Source of the DNA: Sporomusaceae bacterium
GTDB lineage: Bacteria > Bacillota > Negativicutes > UBA1444
DNA: 64,000 nucleotides
Assembly: GCA_018434355.1 (NCBI GenBank)
Contig: JAHDPL010000010.1
Location: forward strand, 1 to 64,000
Direction of reading: 5' to 3'
The first letter of the stretch is position 1, and each line of letters starts with the position of its first letter. Below the pieces are notes generated by a model. The model made no database searches. It had not been told where the DNA came from and saw only the letters and a program-made list of their open reading frames with translations. Below are positions 60,339 to 64,000 of the stretch, piece after piece. The position numbers were made by a program, and so were the translations under genes.

Positions 60339-60364
60339 ACAGGGAAAAAACAGAATCAAGGAGG
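60339..60364 (+). promoter_or_regulatory. Probable CsrA-binding sites in the flagellin leader
   Basis: ACAGGGA (60339-60345) and TCAAGGAGG (60356-60364) both contain GGA and resemble the CsrA consensus. The second is the ribosome site of the flagellin gene. Two sites at this spacing are the arrangement known from hag in Bacillus. Confidence 0.6.
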
Positions 60365-60373
60365 ATATGAGCC

Positions 60374-63157
60374 ATGATTATCAACCATAATATCTCGGCT
60401 TTGAATACCTATAACCGTTTGATGTTAAACAACACCGGAGTATCCAAGTCTTTGGAGAAACTTTCCAGCGGCATGCGGATTAACCGCGCTGCTGATGATG
60501 CCGCAGGATTGGCAATTTCCGAGAAAATGCGCAGCCAGATCCGTGGCCTCGATCAAGCCCAACGTAACGCCCAGGACGGCATTTCACTGATCCAGACGGC
60601 GGAAGGCGCGCTCAGCGAAACCCACTCGATCCTGCAACGGATGCGTGAGCTGGCGGTTCAGGCGGCCAACGACACTTATACTTCGCAGGACCGCCAAAAC
60701 ATCCAGGCGGAAATTGACCAACTGACGGCAGAGATCGACCGGATTTCTTCCTCGACCCAGTTCAACGGCAAGAACCTGCTCGACGGCTCGACGGCGGCTC
60801 TGGTGTCAACCGACAAACTGACGACAAAGGTGTTTATGCGCGACGGGCTGCGGATTCTCGACCAGTTTGGCCAAAAATCGGCCGGCGGCGGCAACTATCG
60901 CTTGGACATCACGGCGACCGGCGGCAACGGCCAAGTACAGAAATCGGATATTTTCAAAATCAAGCATGCGACGACGATTGAGAGCACGAAGATTTCGAAT
61001 GCAGTATATACCGATGGGCGATTTGCCAAAGCATGTTTGGTGGTTACTGATGGGACGGCTAACGATGCGAATGCAAGCTTGACATTGACCTTTGATTTTG
61101 GCGGAGGCTGCGTATATAGCGTAACCTGCGGCGATTTGAATGGATCCACCAGCACTACGTTGGCAGGCTTGATTAACGCAAACACGTCGCTTGCTTCCCG
61201 TTTGACTGCCGCAACAGTTAGTGGCGATAATTTGCAAATTGTTTCGAAAATTGCCGGGCAGGATTTTACAATGACGGCAACTCTCACAAAAACTGCTGCT
61301 GCAGTAGGAGCCTTTGAGTTTGGTGACGGAAGCGGGCTCGATACTACGGGTGGAATAGGGATCCTAACCTGTTCTGTATCGACAAATAACGGTTCCTATG
61401 CGGTTGTGGACACCAACGGCCTTACCACTACACAAGCAACGAAAAATGTGACTGGCGTTGCTATGAACTGCGCTATGAAAGAAGGTACATACGGGATTGA
61501 TACAGCCCGTGATGTGGTTGATGCTGCTGCCGCATCTTCCATTACCAGTTTCTACAGTTGCCTGGGTGTTGTAGCCGCAACAATGGGTGGCGCAGCTTTT
61601 TCCAACACGGCGCTGAATTTATCGACGATTGTTATTGTGGATAGTGTCTGCAGTAGCCAAAATACAGCGCAAGTAAAGTATTTGACGCACGCTATTGACC
61701 AAGTTGGATGCAACTTTGATGATTCTGATTGGCACACCGAGACCGTTACTACTGATAATGCAACAGCCACGGTTTTAAATCTGGGCGGTTCGTTGGGGAC
61801 AGTAACACTGACCTTTGCAGAGACTACATCCATTAAGGCCTGTGACAAATTGGTTCTTTCGGGAGTCTCTCAGGCAGTTGCGGCAAACTTTGATTCAAAG
61901 ATTACGTTGACATGCAGTAACGATGGTGGAACAACTTACACAAATTTTGCCTGCTTTGTTTTTGATACTGCGCGACTCGATCGCAACAGTGTGAACTTGA
62001 AATTCTTCCAAGTGGACAACTTAAAAGGAGAGTTTAGCGACGCCTCACTTACAGTAACGACAGATACATATATTGATACGGCAACTAATGCTGCCCGATT
62101 CAACGTTGTTAAAAGCGTAACCTCTGACGACAGCAGCATCGGCTGCTTGGCCGGCCTGAACACAAAACTCTACGACGTCGATAAATTCTGGGATTCCAAC
62201 GGTAACTTCATTCTGGAGACGCCGCAAACTCTTACGTTGGTCCAGGGCGACGGCAAAAAAGTCAACTTCTCGATCACTGGCGCGGACACATTTGAAACCC
62301 TGCGGGACAAATTGAACGAAGCGATCGGTACAGGACTCGGTCAGACTGCCCTGGTCGGAGCGGAAAACGCCGACAAGTTCGTTTCCTTCGTTACCAGCCC
62401 CTGCGAAGCTGGTAGCGAAGCTGTAAAAGGCACCTTCGTCATCCGATCGGCGATTGCCGGCAAAGACGGTGAAATCAACTTTGTTGGTGACGACAATGTG
62501 CTGGCCGCGCTGAGCCTGATGACGATTCAAAAGGCAACCGGCAACGTATACACCGTCGATGTCACGGAGGCTCACTATGGGTGCGTGGTGGCAAGTGATG
62601 TGACTGTCGCCGACAACAATCTGGTCGGTATTGTGCACAAAAACGTGGACGTACAGTTTGCTTCCAACTCCGGTCTGGTAACCTGTTGGGATGCGACGAC
62701 AAACTCGTTCGTGATGACCGGCGGCGCCAGCAACTACTGCAGTACATTCATCCATCTGGCAGACCGCACAATGGTGTTCCAGATCGGAGCCAACCAGAAA
62801 CAAGACGTCGGCGCAGCCATCGGCAACATGAGCAAGTACTCGCTAGGCGTCGACAATGTTCAGGTAACAACCAACGCTTTGGCAAACGAAGCAATCGGCA
62901 AGATCGACAAAGCGATTAGCTTGGTATCTTCGCAAAGGGCTACACTCGGTGCACTGCAAAACAGGCTCGACCACTCGATCAACAGCCTGGCGACAACCAC
63001 CGAGAATCTGACCGCCGCCGAATCGCGCATCCGCGATGTCGACATGGCCAAAGAAATGATGAACTTCACCAAGTTCAACATCCTGAACCAGGCGGCCACG
63101 GCGATGCTGGCCCAGGCCAACCAGCTGCCGCAGACGGTATTGCAACTGCTGAAGTAA
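60374..63157 (+). CDS. hag: Large cysteine-rich flagellin (927 residues)
   Basis: The N-terminal ~140 residues ([40 protein letters not shown]) and C-terminal ~90 ([33 protein letters not shown]) are typical flagellin D0/D1. The middle ~650 residues form a huge variable region with 16 cysteines between residues 221 and 789 (e.g. [22 protein letters not shown]) and a hook-IN-like segment near 620-700 ([17 protein letters not shown]). Flagellins usually have none or one Cys and 270-550 residues. No CxxCH or HExxH motif was seen. The middle (about 60.96-62.15 kb) looks A+T-richer than its flanks. Confidence 0.95.
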   Translation: MIINHNISALNTYNRLMLNNTGVSKSLEKLSSGMRINRAADDAAGLAISEKMRSQIRGLDQAQRNAQDGISLIQTAEGALSETHSILQRMRELAVQAANDTYTSQDRQNIQAEIDQLTAEIDRISSSTQFNGKNLLDGSTAALVSTDKLTTKVFMRDGLRILDQFGQKSAGGGNYRLDITATGGNGQVQKSDIFKIKHATTIESTKISNAVYTDGRFAKACLVVTDGTANDANASLTLTFDFGGGCVYSVTCGDLNGSTSTTLAGLINANTSLASRLTAATVSGDNLQIVSKIAGQDFTMTATLTKTAAAVGAFEFGDGSGLDTTGGIGILTCSVSTNNGSYAVVDTNGLTTTQATKNVTGVAMNCAMKEGTYGIDTARDVVDAAAASSITSFYSCLGVVAATMGGAAFSNTALNLSTIVIVDSVCSSQNTAQVKYLTHAIDQVGCNFDDSDWHTETVTTDNATATVLNLGGSLGTVTLTFAETTSIKACDKLVLSGVSQAVAANFDSKITLTCSNDGGTTYTNFACFVFDTARLDRNSVNLKFFQVDNLKGEFSDASLTVTTDTYIDTATNAARFNVVKSVTSDDSSIGCLAGLNTKLYDVDKFWDSNGNFILETPQTLTLVQGDGKKVNFSITGADTFETLRDKLNEAIGTGLGQTALVGAENADKFVSFVTSPCEAGSEAVKGTFVIRSAIAGKDGEINFVGDDNVLAALSLMTIQKATGNVYTVDVTEAHYGCVVASDVTVADNNLVGIVHKNVDVQFASNSGLVTCWDATTNSFVMTGGASNYCSTFIHLADRTMVFQIGANQKQDVGAAIGNMSKYSLGVDNVQVTTNALANEAIGKIDKAISLVSSQRATLGALQNRLDHSINSLATTTENLTAAESRIRDVDMAKEMMNFTKFNILNQAATAMLAQANQLPQTVLQLLK

Positions 63158-63180
63158 AACGCAGCAACAACATCACAAAC

Positions 63181-63228
63181 ATAAAAGCAGGGATCGACTT
63201 CCGTACGTTGTCGATCCCTGCTTTTATT
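63181..63228 (+). terminator. Strong intrinsic terminator after flagellin
   Basis: AAAAGCAGGGATCGAC (about 63183-63198) is mirrored by GTCGATCCCTGCTTTT (about 63210-63225), a 16-bp stem ending in TTTTATT. It is symmetric and could also end transcription from the convergent toxin operon. Confidence 0.9.
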
Positions 63229-63254
63229 CGCGCTGTAATGGCTTGGTTCCTAAT

Positions 63255-63548
63255 TTATTTGATATATCGCTTTAACGTATTCCAAAAGTTCTCGCGGGTG
63301 CCGGCCATGATAACGACGATTTTGCTGCCATCTGTCAATTTGTAAACTCTGTAAGCAATTTCATAATTGGTTCTATTGTGATAGACATCATAGCCAAAGA
63401 TGCCCGACAGATCACCGGTTTTTTCGCTGCCGGCAAAAGGATCGTCGCAGATGGCTTCAAGCGCTGTTTTGTATTTTTGTTTCAGTTCTTTATCCCGTAG
63501 CTTTTTGAAGTACTTTTCTGCCGGTGGTAAAAAGAACAATTGCACCAT
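63255..63548 (-). CDS. RelE/ParE-type toxin
   Basis: I start at ATG 63548; the in-frame ATG at 63608 lies in the upstream antitoxin gene. The 97-residue protein has the RelE fold pattern: VQLFFLPPAEKYFKKLRDKE, then FGYDVYHNRTNYEIAYRVY and KIVVIMAGTRENFWNTLKRY. RelE proteins cut mRNA on the ribosome; ParE proteins poison gyrase; I cannot decide between them. One base separates it from the stop of the antitoxin. Confidence 0.85.
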   Translation of the reverse strand: MVQLFFLPPAEKYFKKLRDKELKQKYKTALEAICDDPFAGSEKTGDLSGIFGYDVYHNRTNYEIAYRVYKLTDGSKIVVIMAGTRENFWNTLKRYIK

Positions 63549-63549
63549 T

Positions 63550-63933
63550 TTATTTATCGACCCCAAATATTTCTGCGAACTGGCCGGGGTTCCCAGACGT
63601 TGTTGCAACCTTATCAGCTTCGGCGATTAAGGCTTGTACCGCCGGACGCACTTTTCGATTTGTCTCGGCGAACTTGTCGAGCAATTGTTGGCCGGACAAG
63701 CCTTGGGCGATAAGGTCAGCCAGAATTTCCTCTGCAAATTCGCCTGTCGATTCCGGGCGAATTGGCGTGATAATCAACGCCCCATTCCGGATATGGCAAT
63801 CCACTTCGTTGGACATTCCCAGTAGCGCGTGAAATTTCATCGGAATGGTAATTTGCCGTTTGCTTGAAACTCGGATTCTTTTTTTATCCACTGCAATATG
63901 ACCAAGCAGAGCTTTTGTGGTTGTTTCTGCCAT
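63550..63933 (-). CDS. AbrB-type antitoxin with long C-terminal tail
   Basis: Started at ATG 63933 with GGAGGT 8 bases upstream; 127 residues. Residues ~18-60 form an AbrB domain (KRIRVSSKRQITIPMKFHAL). The remainder is helical (EILADLIAQGLSGQQLLDKF) and probably wraps the toxin. This is the usual antitoxin-then-toxin order. Bases 63934-64000 hold an AT-rich stretch likely to carry its promoter, but I could not fix the elements. Confidence 0.8.
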   Translation of the reverse strand: MAETTTKALLGHIAVDKKRIRVSSKRQITIPMKFHALLGMSNEVDCHIRNGALIITPIRPESTGEFAEEILADLIAQGLSGQQLLDKFAETNRKVRPAVQALIAEADKVATTSGNPGQFAEIFGVDK

Positions 63934-64000
63934 GACTTTGTACCTCCAATAACTCAAAGAATAACTAACTGTAAATTTTCTTTGTTTCTTTGATTTATTA

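Noticed and set aside
60318-60342. TAAA-N13-TCCGACAG as a sigma-28 promoter for flagellin
   Set aside because: The spacer is too short and only part of the -10 matches. A start there would leave a leader of about 25 bases lacking the first GGA site. Read-through from upstream seems more likely.

Overview
The window looks like chromosome from a flagellated diderm Firmicute (Negativicutes, Sporomusaceae-like). This is inferred from three things. The flagellar cluster has the Firmicute order (zinc-ribbon YvyF-type protein, flgM, flgN, flgK, flgL, DUF6470, fliW, csrA, flagellin). Outer-membrane machinery is also present: a secretin, a type I secretion system and a GT9 transferase. Strong AGGAGG ribosome sites are used throughout. 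I saw no rRNA or tRNA gene and no CRISPR array.

Layout. (1) 1-8.2 kb, visibly A+T-richer: surface-polysaccharide genes with four family-4-type glycosyltransferases, a polysaccharide-deacetylase-like protein and UDP-glucose dehydrogenase. (2) 8.5-17 kb: a leaderless subtilisin-like protease with P-domain, RTX-like turns and 120-bp tandem repeats, followed by two peptidase-dead HlyB-type ABC transporters and an HlyD adaptor, i.e. a type I secretion locus with its likely substrate. (3) 17-22 kb: another glycosyltransferase, a PslG-like glycoside hydrolase, a MORN/M15 peptidase and a GT39 transferase. (4) 22-28 kb: a phage-like accessory cassette (two HTH proteins, replisome-organiser-like protein, DnaC-like ATPase, DUF1659, DUF2922, YvrJ, a 65-residue protein, amidase). 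Inside it are a promoter/terminator-bounded candidate small RNA, a 207-bp palindromic element and a group II intron that splits yvrJ. (5) 28-35.5 kb: a PAS-GAF-PucR regulator, then a toxin-antitoxin-like island (truncated PIN protein, DUF234-type ATPase, AbrB-Doc, three HEPN/MNT pairs, a frameshifted YdcF gene).

(6) 35.5-43 kb: GT9 transferase and a sugar-nucleotide operon (manC, phosphohexomutase, galU, galE, pgi) that can supply GDP-mannose, UDP-glucose and UDP-galactose; the ugd product upstream would add UDP-glucuronate. (7) 43-49.4 kb: PilP-like protein with a secretin, a LuxR-type response regulator, a small membrane protein, recD2, comF and an HD-GYP protein. (8) 49.5-63.2 kb: the late flagellar operon. 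FlgL is enormous (1218 residues), two fliW genes lie in tandem, a TPR-glycosyltransferase sits inside the locus, and the 927-residue flagellin carries 16 cysteines in its central region. (9) 63.2-64 kb: a second AbrB-type/RelE-like pair.

A family of short palindromes (core AATTGGGGACTGTCCCC) punctuates 21.8-48.8 kb between unrelated genes and looks like a dispersed REP-type repeat. The strongest candidates for something undescribed are the cysteine-rich giant flagellin with giant FlgL, the triple HEPN/MNT array with mirrored gene order, the intron-split phage-like cassette, and the unassigned promoter-terminator RNA at 23.78-23.92 kb. All functions are read from sequence patterns; nothing was searched or computed outside the text.
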